From Occallatibacter savannae (GTDB taxonomy: Bacteria; Acidobacteriota; Terriglobia; Terriglobales; Acidobacteriaceae): a stretch of DNA of 64,000 bases. Below, in pieces: positions 8,966-17,565 of this stretch; position 1 is the first letter of the stretch, and the number at the start of each line of letters is the position of its first letter. The notes under the pieces were generated by a model. The model was not told the origin of the DNA. It did no database searches and worked only from the letters and a program-made list of their open reading frames with translations. Where the stretch lies: contig NZ_QFFY01000001.1 of the NCBI RefSeq assembly GCF_003131205.1, positions 372,001 through 436,000 of the forward strand. The letters run 5' to 3'. A program made the position numbers and the translations under genes.

Positions 8966-9637
8966 GTGAAGAGCGTAGAGGAAATCAAAGCGGCAATCGA
9001 GACAGCGGTGCCCGGAGCGGCGGTGACGGTAATCCCGAACCCAGCTCCGAACGCGCAGCACTCGTTGCTCATCGGTGCGCAGCATGGTGTAGCTGTGGCC
9101 GAATTCCTTCGCGATAATGAAGAACTCGCTCTGGATTATCTGTCCAACGTGACAGGAGTGGACTATCTCGACAAAGAGATCCCGGAGAAAGTTAAAGTCA
9201 CGCGTCAGGTTTCGAAGACGGTGGATGGTGTCGAGCAGACGGTCGACGAAATGGTGGAAGAGACCCGCAAGCGCGTTGAGCCCGGCTACCTCGAAGCCGT
9301 CTACCACCTCTTTTCAGTCGCCAAGAAGCATGGGCCTGTCATCATCCGCATGCGAACAGCCAACCGGACAGATCAGGTTGAGCTGCCTTCGCTTACTCCA
9401 GTCTGGCGAGGGGCCGAATTTCAGGAACGCGAAATATTCGACCTCTTTGGCATCGTCTTCACAGGGCATCCCGATCTGCGCCGCATCCTGATGTGGGATG
9501 AATTCAAAGATCACCCCATGCGTCGCGACTACGTTGAGCCCGACGACTTCGAGTACGAGCCAACTGCGCATGACGAGGTGCTGAAGCGCGCCCAGGAACA
9601 CAAGGCCAAAGTTGCAGCTGGGGAGGCGGTCCAGTGA
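8966..9637 (+). CDS. nuoC: NADH-quinone oxidoreductase subunit C
   Basis: Peripheral-arm subunit that packs against NuoD and lacks cofactors. GTG start at 8966, with GGAG about 13 bases upstream. The family signature is in the C-terminal half: [18 protein letters not shown], then [14 protein letters not shown] and the MRRDY end motif. Between the VTGVDYLD strand (about residue 68) and AVYHLFSV (about 111) there is a charged insertion of roughly 35 residues ([14 protein letters not shown] onward) that I do not recall from ordinary NuoC. The stop overlaps nuoD as GTGA, so the two are translationally coupled. Confidence 0.95.
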   Translation: MKSVEEIKAAIETAVPGAAVTVIPNPAPNAQHSLLIGAQHGVAVAEFLRDNEELALDYLSNVTGVDYLDKEIPEKVKVTRQVSKTVDGVEQTVDEMVEETRKRVEPGYLEAVYHLFSVAKKHGPVIIRMRTANRTDQVELPSLTPVWRGAEFQEREIFDLFGIVFTGHPDLRRILMWDEFKDHPMRRDYVEPDDFEYEPTAHDEVLKRAQEHKAKVAAGEAVQ

Positions 9638-10806
9638 GCTCCTTCGGCATTAAAAACGAGAAACTCGCAGGCTGGAACCGACCGCCCGTCTTCGAGTCCG
9701 ACGGCGAAGGCGAACTCCTCGAAGTCGCAATGGGCCCGCATCACCCTTCGACTCACGGCGTCTTCCGCATGGATGTAGTGCTCGACGGTGAGCGCGTCAT
9801 TAAGCTCAAGCCCGTCTTCGGTTATCTGCACCGCAATCACGAGCAGCTCGGCCAGACCCAGAGCTACCTGGCCAATATGCCGTACACCGACCGGCTCGAT
9901 TACTTCTGCTCGCTCACGAACAACTGGGCGTATGCGCTGGCCGTCGAAAAGCTCGTCGGTCAGGAAGTTCCGGAGCGCGCCGAGTATCTCCGTGTCATCC
10001 TCGCCGAGCTCACACGCGTTCAGAACCACGCCTCGACCATCGGGTTCCTCTTGCAGGAGATGGGCGCGAGCGGAACTCCGCTGATGTATGCCTTCCGCGA
10101 GCGCGAAAAGATTCTCGATCTCTTCGAGAGCCTCACGGGGTCGCGCATGATGTGCAACTACATGCGCTTCGGGGGCTGCCGTGTCGACGCATCACCCGCA
10201 TGGATTGAAGCGACGCGCAAAGTCGTTGCCGGTCTGCCTGCGTTCGTCGATGAGTTCGAACGGTTCCTGATGACCAACGAAATCCTGATGGCGCGCTGCC
10301 AGGGCATCGGCGTCCTCCGTCCCGACCTCGCCGTTAACTCAGGGATCAGCGGGCCAATGCTGCGGGCCTCCGGCGTGAACTACGACATTCGCAAGGTCGA
10401 CCACTACGGCATCTACGATCGCTTCAAGTTCCGCGTACCTCTCGGCGATCACGGCGACATCTATGACCGCTATATGGTCCGCATGCTCGAAATGCGCGAG
10501 TCGATCTCGATCTTGAATCAGGCTTTGAAAGACCTGCCCGCCGGGCCTGTCATGGACCCGAAGGCGAAGATCCGCAATTTCCGCCCCAAGGCAGGCGAGT
10601 CGTACGGCCGCATCGAAGCGCCCAAGGGTGAGCTTGGTTTCTATTTGATCAGCGACGGAAGCCCCAATCCGTATCGTTATCGCGTTCGGCCGCCAAGCTT
10701 CATCAACCTCACTGTTTTGGAAGATATGTGCCTCGGCTCAAACGTAGCCGACGTAGTTTTGATTTTTGGAAGTGTAGACATCGTGCTGGGAGAAGTTGAC
10801 AGATAG
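9634..10806 (+). CDS. nuoD: NADH-quinone oxidoreductase subunit D
   Basis: The 49-kDa-type subunit that forms much of the quinone-binding pocket with NuoB; it is related to the large subunit of NiFe hydrogenases but has no metal site. Recognised by [13 protein letters not shown] near residue 35 (quinone-pocket His), [21 protein letters not shown] and the C-terminal [13 protein letters not shown]. Length 390 is typical for a stand-alone NuoD, not a NuoCD fusion. GTG start at 9634 overlaps the nuoC stop by 4 bases. The 125-base gap to nuoI holds another palindromic repeat. Confidence 0.97.
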   Translation: MSSFGIKNEKLAGWNRPPVFESDGEGELLEVAMGPHHPSTHGVFRMDVVLDGERVIKLKPVFGYLHRNHEQLGQTQSYLANMPYTDRLDYFCSLTNNWAYALAVEKLVGQEVPERAEYLRVILAELTRVQNHASTIGFLLQEMGASGTPLMYAFREREKILDLFESLTGSRMMCNYMRFGGCRVDASPAWIEATRKVVAGLPAFVDEFERFLMTNEILMARCQGIGVLRPDLAVNSGISGPMLRASGVNYDIRKVDHYGIYDRFKFRVPLGDHGDIYDRYMVRMLEMRESISILNQALKDLPAGPVMDPKAKIRNFRPKAGESYGRIEAPKGELGFYLISDGSPNPYRYRVRPPSFINLTVLEDMCLGSNVADVVLIFGSVDIVLGEVDR

Positions 10807-10818
10807 CTTCTAGCCGTG

Positions 10819-10904
10819 AGCTCTTAGCCTTTAGCTGCATCTTGCTCTGGCTGAGTGCGGAGGCTTCGATCAGGTCGGTGGCCAATTCGGATTGGCTAAG
10901 AGCT
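10819..10904. repeat. AGCT-rich inverted repeat between nuoD and nuoI
   Basis: AGCTCTTAGCC at 10819-10829 pairs exactly with GGCTAAGAGCT at 10894-10904. Same style as the 8126-8255 repeat. The spacer between nuoD and nuoI consists almost entirely of this element. Confidence 0.7.
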
Positions 10905-10931
10905 AATAGTTAAGAGCTTGGAGCAGTTTTC

Positions 10932-11768
10932 ATGCTGGGTGATGGAATTCTGAAGGGACTGGCCGAGACGGCAAAGAACTTTGCCGGCAGCTTTGTCTCG
11001 AAAGAACGAATGACGACCGTCGAGTATCCGGAGGAGCGGCTGCCGTTGCCGGAAGCTGCGCGGAACTTCCCGTTCCTCGTCTATGACGGCGATGACTGGG
11101 AAAAGGGCCTTCGCTGCGTCGCGTGCCAGATCTGCGAAAAGGAGTGCCCGCCGAAGTGTATTTACATCGAGAAGAGCAAGGACAAGAAACCGGATTACGT
11201 CGGCAAGCCGCAAATATATCCGGCGAAGTTCGACATCGATATCTCGGTCTGCATGAGCTGCCAGATCTGTGTTGAGGTGTGCCCGTTCGAAGCGATCAAG
11301 ATGAATACCGAATTCGAACTCGCTACAGATGATCGCTTCGGCGGTCTGCTCCTGGACCGCAAACAGCTCGCTCGCTCCAACGAGTACTATCACGAGATTC
11401 ATCCCACCGAAGCCAGCGAAGTCGATGCGCGCCTCGCAGAAGAAAAAGCCAAAGTAGAAGCAAAGGCCAAAGCCGCGGCAGAAGCTGCTGCCGCGAAAGC
11501 TGCGGCTGCCCCCTCGGCCAACACTCCGGCATCAGCTGCTGTTGCAAAGCCTCAGGCTCCCGTCGAAGCCAAGCCTGCTACCGCCGGCAAAGCTGCCGAA
11601 ATAGCCAAGGCACCTGCGATGGCCACGGCTGCCTCCGAGCCGAAACCGGTCCCGGGCACAGGAACAGACGGACCCGCTCCGCTGACTGCTGAAGATCAAA
11701 AGAACGCCGAGACTCCGGCCAAGGCGAATGCAAGAGAGCCGAAAGCCCAAGGAGAGCCGAAAGAATGA
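10932..11768 (+). CDS. nuoI: NADH-quinone oxidoreductase subunit I with long Ala/Lys-rich tail
   Basis: Ferredoxin-like subunit carrying the N6a and N6b [4Fe-4S] clusters that pass electrons to NuoB. The two CxxCxxCxxxC sets are Cys62-65-68-72 and Cys107-110-113-117 (CMSCQICVEVCP). ATG at 10932 has GGAG 9 bases upstream. The ferredoxin part ends near residue 165, while the protein runs to 278. The extra ~110 residues begin with a charged helix (LAEEKAKVEAKAKAAAEA) and continue as an Ala/Pro/Lys-rich, probably disordered segment. The tail is not needed for cluster binding and is unusual; its function is unknown. The stop overlaps nuoH as ATGA. Confidence 0.95.
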   Translation: MLGDGILKGLAETAKNFAGSFVSKERMTTVEYPEERLPLPEAARNFPFLVYDGDDWEKGLRCVACQICEKECPPKCIYIEKSKDKKPDYVGKPQIYPAKFDIDISVCMSCQICVEVCPFEAIKMNTEFELATDDRFGGLLLDRKQLARSNEYYHEIHPTEASEVDARLAEEKAKVEAKAKAAAEAAAAKAAAAPSANTPASAAVAKPQAPVEAKPATAGKAAEIAKAPAMATAASEPKPVPGTGTDGPAPLTAEDQKNAETPAKANAREPKAQGEPKE

Positions 11769-12940
11769 CAGAAAGGCTCGATCAGATCTTTGTAGTCCTG
11801 AAGCATTGGTTGCTTGGTTATCTGCCTGAGAGCTGGCAAACTCCCGTCGGCGTCGTCATCAGCGTGGTATGCATCATCGGGCTTTATCCAGCGCTCTTCG
11901 CCATCACCACCGTTCTGGAGCGCAAAGGCGTCGGGCGCATTCAGAATCGTCTCGGCCCCAATCGCGTTGGACCCTACGGCATTCTTCAGCCCATGGCCGA
12001 CGGCATCAAGTCGCTGACCAAGGAAGACATCGTTCCCACCAGCGCCGACGCAGTCGTCCACTTCCTGGCTCCCATCATTCTCGTTGTTACTGTCTTCATG
12101 GGATTCGCCGTGCTGCCTATGGGACGCAACATGGTGCTCGTCGATATGGATGCCGGGTTGCTCTTCTACTTTGCCATGGGCGCATCGACTGAGCTGTCCG
12201 TCTTCATGGCCGGCTGGTCGAGCCGAAACAAATATTCGCTGCTTGGCGCAATGCGCGCCGTGGCGCAAATGATCAGCTACGAAGTCGCGCTGCTGCTCTC
12301 GAGCGTGGTGATCGTGATGATGACCGGCTCGCTGTCGCTGGTGAAGATCGTAGAGGCGCAGAACCACTACAGCTATGGTCTTCCGCACTGGTTCATCTTC
12401 ACCCCATGGGGATTCGCGGCGTTCATCATGTACGCGATCGCCGGAACAGCGGAGACAAACCGCTCACCATTTGATCTTCCTGAGGGCGAATCGGAACTGG
12501 TAGCCGGATACCACACCGAATATTCGGGCTTCAAATTTGCCCTGTTCTTCCTCGGCGAATACGTCGCCATGTTCTCGATTTCCGGCCTCGGCTCCACACT
12601 GTTTCTCGGCGGATGGATGGCTCCCTTTGCTGCGCTTCAGTTCATCCCGTCCTGGATCTGGTTCTTCGGCAAGCTGTTCGTCTCCATGGGAGTCTTCATC
12701 TGGGTGCGCGGTACGCTGCCTCGCCTCCGGCAGGACCAGTTGATGAACTTCGCATGGAAGTTCGTTCTGCCCATGTGCCTGCTCAACCTGTTCGTCGCAG
12801 CGCTGTGGCGCTTCATGGGCGATGGTTGGCTCCGCTGGGTCGTCTGCTCCGCAATCCTCATCCTTGCCTACGTCAGCATCGGCCGCGAAGGCATGCGCCG
12901 CAAACAATTCGGCCCCAGGAGCTACCGCTATGCAGAGTAA
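11765..12940 (+). CDS. nuoH: NADH-quinone oxidoreductase subunit H
   Basis: Integral membrane subunit that links the quinone cavity to the antiporter chain. About eight transmembrane helices. Conserved cytoplasmic loops are present: ERKGVGRIQNRLGPNRVG, then GIKSLTKEDIVP, and the loop AETNRSPFDLPEGESELVAG with its acidic residues. At 391 residues it is longer than the E. coli protein (325), with extra sequence between helices (for example KIVEAQNHYSYGLPHW) and at the C-terminus. Start ATG 11765 overlaps nuoI. The next gene is 105 bases away, separated by a palindromic repeat. Confidence 0.96.
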   Translation: MTERLDQIFVVLKHWLLGYLPESWQTPVGVVISVVCIIGLYPALFAITTVLERKGVGRIQNRLGPNRVGPYGILQPMADGIKSLTKEDIVPTSADAVVHFLAPIILVVTVFMGFAVLPMGRNMVLVDMDAGLLFYFAMGASTELSVFMAGWSSRNKYSLLGAMRAVAQMISYEVALLLSSVVIVMMTGSLSLVKIVEAQNHYSYGLPHWFIFTPWGFAAFIMYAIAGTAETNRSPFDLPEGESELVAGYHTEYSGFKFALFFLGEYVAMFSISGLGSTLFLGGWMAPFAALQFIPSWIWFFGKLFVSMGVFIWVRGTLPRLRQDQLMNFAWKFVLPMCLLNLFVAALWRFMGDGWLRWVVCSAILILAYVSIGREGMRRKQFGPRSYRYAE

Positions 12941-12981
12941 GCCAGGTTTGTTCGCGGTTCGCTCAGGCAGATCAAGAGAGC

Positions 12982-13014
12982 GGGTGCCCCAGGTCTCGAT
13001 TCTGAGACCTGGGA
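12982..13014. repeat. REP-like palindrome between nuoH and nuoJ
   Basis: GGGTGCCCCAGGT starts at 12982. A perfect 10-bp stem CCCAGGTCTC (12988-12997) pairs with GAGACCTGGG (13004-13013) across a 6-base loop. A diverged, longer copy of the same element lies inside the 3' end of nuoJ. I associate this type of palindrome with Terriglobia genomes from memory, not from a search. Confidence 0.8.
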
Positions 13015-13045
13015 AGGCCATGAGTCAGCAAGAAAGGAGCCGGCC

Positions 13046-13642
13046 GTGGGACTCGTCTTCTATCTGATCTCCGCATTCGCCGTGGGCGGTGCGCTCGCAG
13101 CCGTTCTCCTCAAGAACCTGGTCCATGCCGCATTGGCGCTGACCATCGCCTTCTTCGGCCTGGCGCTCCTGTTCCTTCGGCTCGACGCGCAGTTTGCCGG
13201 CTTTGCACAGATTCTCGTTTACGTCGGCGCTGTTGCGATCCTCGTGGTCTTCGCCATCCTGCTGACCAAAGGCTCTGAAGTTCCCAAAGACGGTGTCTTT
13301 TCCAAAAGTTGGCTCGCCGGGCTTGCGATCTCCGCGGGCGTCTTCGCAGTACTGGCCTGGGCCGTCATGCAAGCTGCTCCATCGCTGCCGAACGAGTCCG
13401 CCGTACCCTCCGTCTCGGTCAACGACATCGGCAACGCGCTCATGAGCCGCTACGTTCTGCCGCTCGAGATTATCGCCGTGCTCCTCACTGCCGCGCCCCT
13501 CGGAGCCGTCATAGTCGCCATGCACGAGAAAGCAGGCAAGCAAGAGAAGCTGGGTGCCCCAGGTCCGGGGTCCCCGCGAACCTCCTCTGGTTCGTGGGGT
13601 GGAGATTTCGTTTCTGAGACCTGGGAAACGAGGAAGAACTGA
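13046..13642 (+). CDS. nuoJ: NADH-quinone oxidoreductase subunit J with repeat-derived C-terminus
   Basis: Membrane subunit of complex I with five helices; its third helix (GFAQILVYVGAVAILVVFAI) contains the conserved region that undergoes the pi-bulge transition. GTG start at 13046 with AAGGAG about 8 bases upstream. The membrane part ends near residue 160 (VIVAMHEKAGKQEK). The last 29 or so residues (from LGAPGPGSP to the end) are encoded by a copy of the REP-like palindrome found upstream of the gene, so this tail is probably an insertion by-product. The stop overlaps the nuoK start in TGATG. Confidence 0.94.
   Translation: MGLVFYLISAFAVGGALAAVLLKNLVHAALALTIAFFGLALLFLRLDAQFAGFAQILVYVGAVAILVVFAILLTKGSEVPKDGVFSKSWLAGLAISAGVFAVLAWAVMQAAPSLPNESAVPSVSVNDIGNALMSRYVLPLEIIAVLLTAAPLGAVIVAMHEKAGKQEKLGAPGPGSPRTSSGSWGGDFVSETWETRKN
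13552..13627. repeat. REP-like composite palindrome inside nuoJ 3' end
   Basis: Begins GGGTGCCCCAGGT like the 12982 copy and ends GAGACCTGGGAA. Outer arms CCCAGGTC (13558-13565) and GACCTGGG (13618-13625). Between them is a second stem, CCCCGCGAACC (13572-13582) with GGTTCGTGGGG (13589-13599), one mismatch. It is translated as the C-terminal tail of NuoJ. Confidence 0.8.
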
Positions 13643-13956
13643 TGCCCAATCCACTCAGCGGTTATCTCATCGTCGCAGCACTCATCTTTGCCATCGGTCT
13701 CGCAGGCGCGCTTACCCGCCGCAACGCCATCATGGTCCTCATTGGCATTGAGTTGATGCTGAACGCCGCCAACCTCAATCTCATCGCCTTCTGGCGCTAC
13801 GGGCCGCATCCCGAGTTGCTCACCGGCATGATGTTCGCCATCTTCTCCATCGCCGTGGCAGCAGCGGAGGCCGCGGTCGGTTTAGGACTCGTAATCTCCA
13901 TCTACCGTCACGCAAAGACTTCGGACGTTGAACAAATGAACAGGATGAAGGGGTGA
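13642..13956 (+). CDS. nuoK: NADH-quinone oxidoreductase subunit K
   Basis: Small antiporter-like membrane subunit (MrpC relative) with three helices and two buried glutamates in the proton path: IGIELMLNAANL near residue 36 and AAAEAAVGLGLVI near residue 72. Length 104 is typical. ATG at 13642 overlaps the last base of the nuoJ stop, so translation is coupled. The stop overlaps the nuoL start region. Confidence 0.96.
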   Translation: MPNPLSGYLIVAALIFAIGLAGALTRRNAIMVLIGIELMLNAANLNLIAFWRYGPHPELLTGMMFAIFSIAVAAAEAAVGLGLVISIYRHAKTSDVEQMNRMKG

Positions 13957-16043
13957 TGATGCAGGAAGCCGTCGCATTCACACCTCAAGTAGACGCAAGC
14001 TCCATCGCCCGCTGGTTGTGGCTTATCCCGGCGCTGCCCATCTTTGCCGCCGGCATCATCTCCGTGCTGAAGCAGCCCCGCCGCAAGCTGGCATCGAGCC
14101 TCGCTATCGGCTCGCTCGGAATCTCGTTTCTCATTGCTATTACGGCGTTCGCACACGTACTGAACGGATGGTCCCACGGATACGCCGTTCGAGAGGTCGT
14201 CAACTTTTCATGGCTTACCGTTGGCACTCAAGCCGTCGAACTTGGCTGGGTTCTAGATCCGCTCTCTGCCGTAATGCTGGTGATGGTGACCTTTGTCGGT
14301 CTCCTCATCTTTATCTACTCCACCGGCTACATGGAGCACGACGAGAATTACACCCGCTTCTTCTGCTTCCTCGCGCTCTTTGCCGGAGCCATGCTCGGCG
14401 TCGTCATCGCCAACAGCATCCTGCTCCTCTTCATGTGCTGGGAACTCGTCGGCCTAACCTCATATCTCTTGATCGGCTTCTGGTACTTCAAGCCGTCGGC
14501 GGCCGCAGCCGCGCGCAAGGCGTTCATCACCACCCGTGTCGGCGACATCTTCTTTCTTCTCGGAATCGTCTGGCTCTTCGCCCAGACTGGCACGCTCCTC
14601 TTCTACGATCACGGCGCCGGATCGATCGAGACCCTTGCGCTCGGCGGCCTCCTCGTTCACCAGTCGCACTGGGGAATCACTGCGGCGGGTGCCATCGGCC
14701 TCCTGATCTTCGCCGGAGCAGCAGGGAAGAGCGGCCAGCTTCCGCTCCACGTCTGGCTCCCCGATGCGATGGAAGGTCCGACGCCCGTATCGGCGCTGAT
14801 TCACGCCGCTACGATGGTCGCTGCCGGCGTTTACCTGATCGCCCGTGTGTATCCGCTCATGTCCGCTGGAGCCATCGCGCATGGCGAGGCGCCCGGCACT
14901 ACTACAGCTCTGATGGTTGTCACCTGGGTCGGAGCATCAACGGCGCTCTTTGCCGCACTCATCGCCGTTGCGCAGAATGACATCAAGCGCATCCTGGCCT
15001 ACTCTACCGTCTCGCAACTCGGCTACATGATGGCCGGCCTCGGCGTCGGCGGGGTCGCCGTCGGCATGTTCCACCTCATCACGCACGCCTTCTTTAAGGC
15101 GCTGCTGTTCATGGGCTCAGGTTCCGTGATCCACGGCGTGCACGAGGAACAGGACATCCGCCGCATGGGCGGGCTCCGCAAATCCATGCCGATCACGTTC
15201 ATCACCTACGCCGTCGGCATGCTCGCGCTCTGCGGTGTGCCAATCTTCTTCTCAGGCTTCTGGAGCAAGGATGCGATTCTTGAGTCGGCCCACGGATGGC
15301 CGCTCTCGCGGGCACCTTACTACATGTTGGTCTTCGGCGCTGTCTTGACCGCCTTCTACATGACGCGCCAGGTCAGTTACGTCTTCTTCGGACAGTATCG
15401 TGGTCACTCCCATCCGCACGAAAGCCCGCGCGTGATGACAACGCCCCTAGCGATCCTGGCAGTATCCGCCGTGGCGCTGGGTGTCATCGGCACCCCCGCC
15501 TGGCCGTGGTTCCGAGCCTTCCTGGAAAATCATCCAGCTTACGTCGAGATGCACGCCTTCGCCGAGCCGGCCTGGCTGATGCTCCTCCTGACGTCCTTCG
15601 TCATCGTCATCTTGGGCATCGGACACGGCTGGTGGCTTTACGGCAACAAGTCGCCGCGCGCCGAAGAGCCTGACGCACTCGAGAAAGCTATGCCGCCGGT
15701 CTGGATCGTGCTCGCCAACCGTCTCTATATCGACGAACTCTACGGAGCAACCGTCATCGCCTTCTACTACTGGTGGGCAAAGGTCGCCGACTGGATCGAC
15801 CGAGAGATCTGGGGCGACATCGTCGCAACGATCACACTGACCTTCAAGGGATGGGCGCGCCTCAACAAGTTCCTCGACGCGAACATGGTCGATGGCGCGT
15901 TCGATAAAGGGTGCGAAGAGATCTACAACGGCGGAGGCGTGCTGGCGCGGATCCAGAACGGCCGCGGTCAGATCTACCTTCGTCTTCTTGCGGTAGCGGT
16001 CGTGATCCTCGCTGCAATCCTGATCTGGAGCGGACGACCATGA
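13956..16043 (+). CDS. nuoL: NADH-quinone oxidoreductase subunit L with extended lateral helix
   Basis: Distal antiporter-like proton-pumping subunit. The Mrp-type core is intact: FMCWELVGLTSYLLIGFW (TM5 Glu), GKSGQLPLHVWLPDAMEG (TM7 Lys) and SALIHAATMVAAGVYL. The start is GTG 13953, ATG 13956 or ATG 13959; AAGGGG at 13948 favours one of the ATGs. At about 695 residues it is long (E. coli 613). Part of the excess is in the lateral-helix region: 51 residues separate DELY (15732-15743) from the end of the downstream VDG motif, where I expect about 26. The extra segment includes ADWIDREIWGD and KGWARLNKFLD. An extended lateral helix is expected when another antiporter subunit sits in the membrane arm. 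ATGA overlap with the next gene. Confidence 0.96.
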   Translation: MMQEAVAFTPQVDASSIARWLWLIPALPIFAAGIISVLKQPRRKLASSLAIGSLGISFLIAITAFAHVLNGWSHGYAVREVVNFSWLTVGTQAVELGWVLDPLSAVMLVMVTFVGLLIFIYSTGYMEHDENYTRFFCFLALFAGAMLGVVIANSILLLFMCWELVGLTSYLLIGFWYFKPSAAAAARKAFITTRVGDIFFLLGIVWLFAQTGTLLFYDHGAGSIETLALGGLLVHQSHWGITAAGAIGLLIFAGAAGKSGQLPLHVWLPDAMEGPTPVSALIHAATMVAAGVYLIARVYPLMSAGAIAHGEAPGTTTALMVVTWVGASTALFAALIAVAQNDIKRILAYSTVSQLGYMMAGLGVGGVAVGMFHLITHAFFKALLFMGSGSVIHGVHEEQDIRRMGGLRKSMPITFITYAVGMLALCGVPIFFSGFWSKDAILESAHGWPLSRAPYYMLVFGAVLTAFYMTRQVSYVFFGQYRGHSHPHESPRVMTTPLAILAVSAVALGVIGTPAWPWFRAFLENHPAYVEMHAFAEPAWLMLLLTSFVIVILGIGHGWWLYGNKSPRAEEPDALEKAMPPVWIVLANRLYIDELYGATVIAFYYWWAKVADWIDREIWGDIVATITLTFKGWARLNKFLDANMVDGAFDKGCEEIYNGGGVLARIQNGRGQIYLRLLAVAVVILAAILIWSGRP

Positions 16044-17560
16044 ACAGCCTCCCGCTCCTTACCATCATCACGGTCCTGCCCGTCATTGGTGCCGCGATCT
16101 CGCTCTTCACGCGCCGGCACTCCCGCGGAGTCGCGCAGGTCACCGGCATCCTTTGTCTCCTGCTCTCTCTCGTGATCTGGATCCAGCTTCCCCGAGACGG
16201 CAGCATCGGCCTCAACGAACTGCACCACTGGGTGCCGTCGCTCGGCGTTCAGTACCACCTCGGAGTCGATGCCCTCGGCGCGCTGATGCTCATCCTCTCC
16301 GCGCTTGTCTCGCTCATGGCAATTGACGCTGCGCATCGCGTTCATCATGAACCGGGCCTCTTCTTCGCGCTGGTCCTCCTTCTTGAAGCCGGACTCTTCG
16401 GCACATTCACGGCGCTGAATTTCTTCCACTGGTTTATCTTCTGGGAACTCAGTCTGATCCCCGCGTTCTTCCTCATCAAGCTTTGGGGCGGACCGCGGCG
16501 CGGACCGGCCGCCACTCAGTTCTTTGTCTATACGATGGTCGGCAGCGTCGCGCTTCTTTTGAGCTTCCTGGCCATCTACCACGCCACTGGGTCGATGGAT
16601 TTCATTAACCTCGCCGAGTTGGCCGCAAAGGGATACCTGCAGCATCAGGTCCTCGCCAGCCTTGGCCCCGTCATGATGTGGCTCACCATCGGCGTCCTCG
16701 CTGGATTCGCTGTCAAAGTTCCCCTCGCTCCTTTCCACACATGGTTGCCGGCCGCATACAGCGAAGCGCCGTCTCCGGTCACCATGCTCCTCACTGGCGG
16801 GATGTCGAAGATGGGCGTATACGGCCTCATTCGCATCGCTCTGCCGCTCTTCGGCCCGCAGATTGCCGCTATCCGCACGCCGCTCCTTATCCTCGCCGTT
16901 CTCACCATCGTCATGGGTGCGTGGGCTGCCGCCGCGCAGAAGGACCTGAAGCGCGTCTTCGCATACTCCTCGGTCAATCACCTCGGCTACTGCCTGCTCG
17001 GCATCTTCGCCATCGCAGTCCACACCGGTGCCAACGTCTCCGACTCCGCCAGCCAGGCCGCGGCGCTCAATGGCGTGATCCTTCAAATGTTCAACCACGG
17101 CCTCACTGCCGCAGCGATCTTCTGGTTCATCTCGATGATTCAGTTCCGCAGTGGCGGCCTGCGCGGTATCGACACCTTCGGCGGCCTGCGCATGCCTGCG
17201 CCCGTCTTCGCCGGGCTCATGGGCATTGCCCTCTTCTCGTCACTTGGCCTTCCGGGATTAAACGGATTCGTCGGCGAGTTCCTCATCTTCCGCGGTGTAT
17301 TCCCACTTTCATGGCAAGCTGCAGCCGTGTCGGTGCTCGGGCTGCTCGTGACCGCCGCAGTCATCCTCACTGTAATTCTCAAAGTGTTCACCGGTCCGGT
17401 GCCCGAGCGTTGGGCAAGCTTTCCTGACCTTCATGGAGGCGAGCGCCTCGGCATTGCCCCTGTAATTGGACTGATGTTTTTGCTCGGCTTGCTGCCGCAG
17501 ATCGTCATTGAACGCGTGAACCCCACCGTCCAATATCTGCTGGCGCATTGGAGATTTTAG
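16040..17560 (+). CDS. nuoM: NADH-quinone oxidoreductase subunit M, first copy
   Basis: Antiporter-like proton-pumping subunit, 506 residues from ATG 16040, which overlaps the nuoL stop as ATGA. A longer in-frame ORF extends back inside nuoL to 15911 but is not needed. Key residues are present: TM5 Glu in IFWELSLIPAFFLIKLWGG, and TM7 Lys226 in GFAVKVPLAPFHTWLP. QKDLKRVFAYSSVNHLGY and FNGLxG-type ends (LPGLNGFVGEFLIF) are typical NuoM. It is followed directly by a second, clearly different nuoM, so it is not a recent duplication. Confidence 0.96.
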   Translation: MNSLPLLTIITVLPVIGAAISLFTRRHSRGVAQVTGILCLLLSLVIWIQLPRDGSIGLNELHHWVPSLGVQYHLGVDALGALMLILSALVSLMAIDAAHRVHHEPGLFFALVLLLEAGLFGTFTALNFFHWFIFWELSLIPAFFLIKLWGGPRRGPAATQFFVYTMVGSVALLLSFLAIYHATGSMDFINLAELAAKGYLQHQVLASLGPVMMWLTIGVLAGFAVKVPLAPFHTWLPAAYSEAPSPVTMLLTGGMSKMGVYGLIRIALPLFGPQIAAIRTPLLILAVLTIVMGAWAAAAQKDLKRVFAYSSVNHLGYCLLGIFAIAVHTGANVSDSASQAAALNGVILQMFNHGLTAAAIFWFISMIQFRSGGLRGIDTFGGLRMPAPVFAGLMGIALFSSLGLPGLNGFVGEFLIFRGVFPLSWQAAAVSVLGLLVTAAVILTVILKVFTGPVPERWASFPDLHGGERLGIAPVIGLMFLLGLLPQIVIERVNPTVQYLLAHWRF

Positions 17561-17565
17561 ACAGA

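Noticed and set aside
14018..14980. 320-codon plus-strand frame inside nuoL
   Set aside because: Arg/His/Pro-rich product in another frame of an intact nuoL; no ribosome-binding site.
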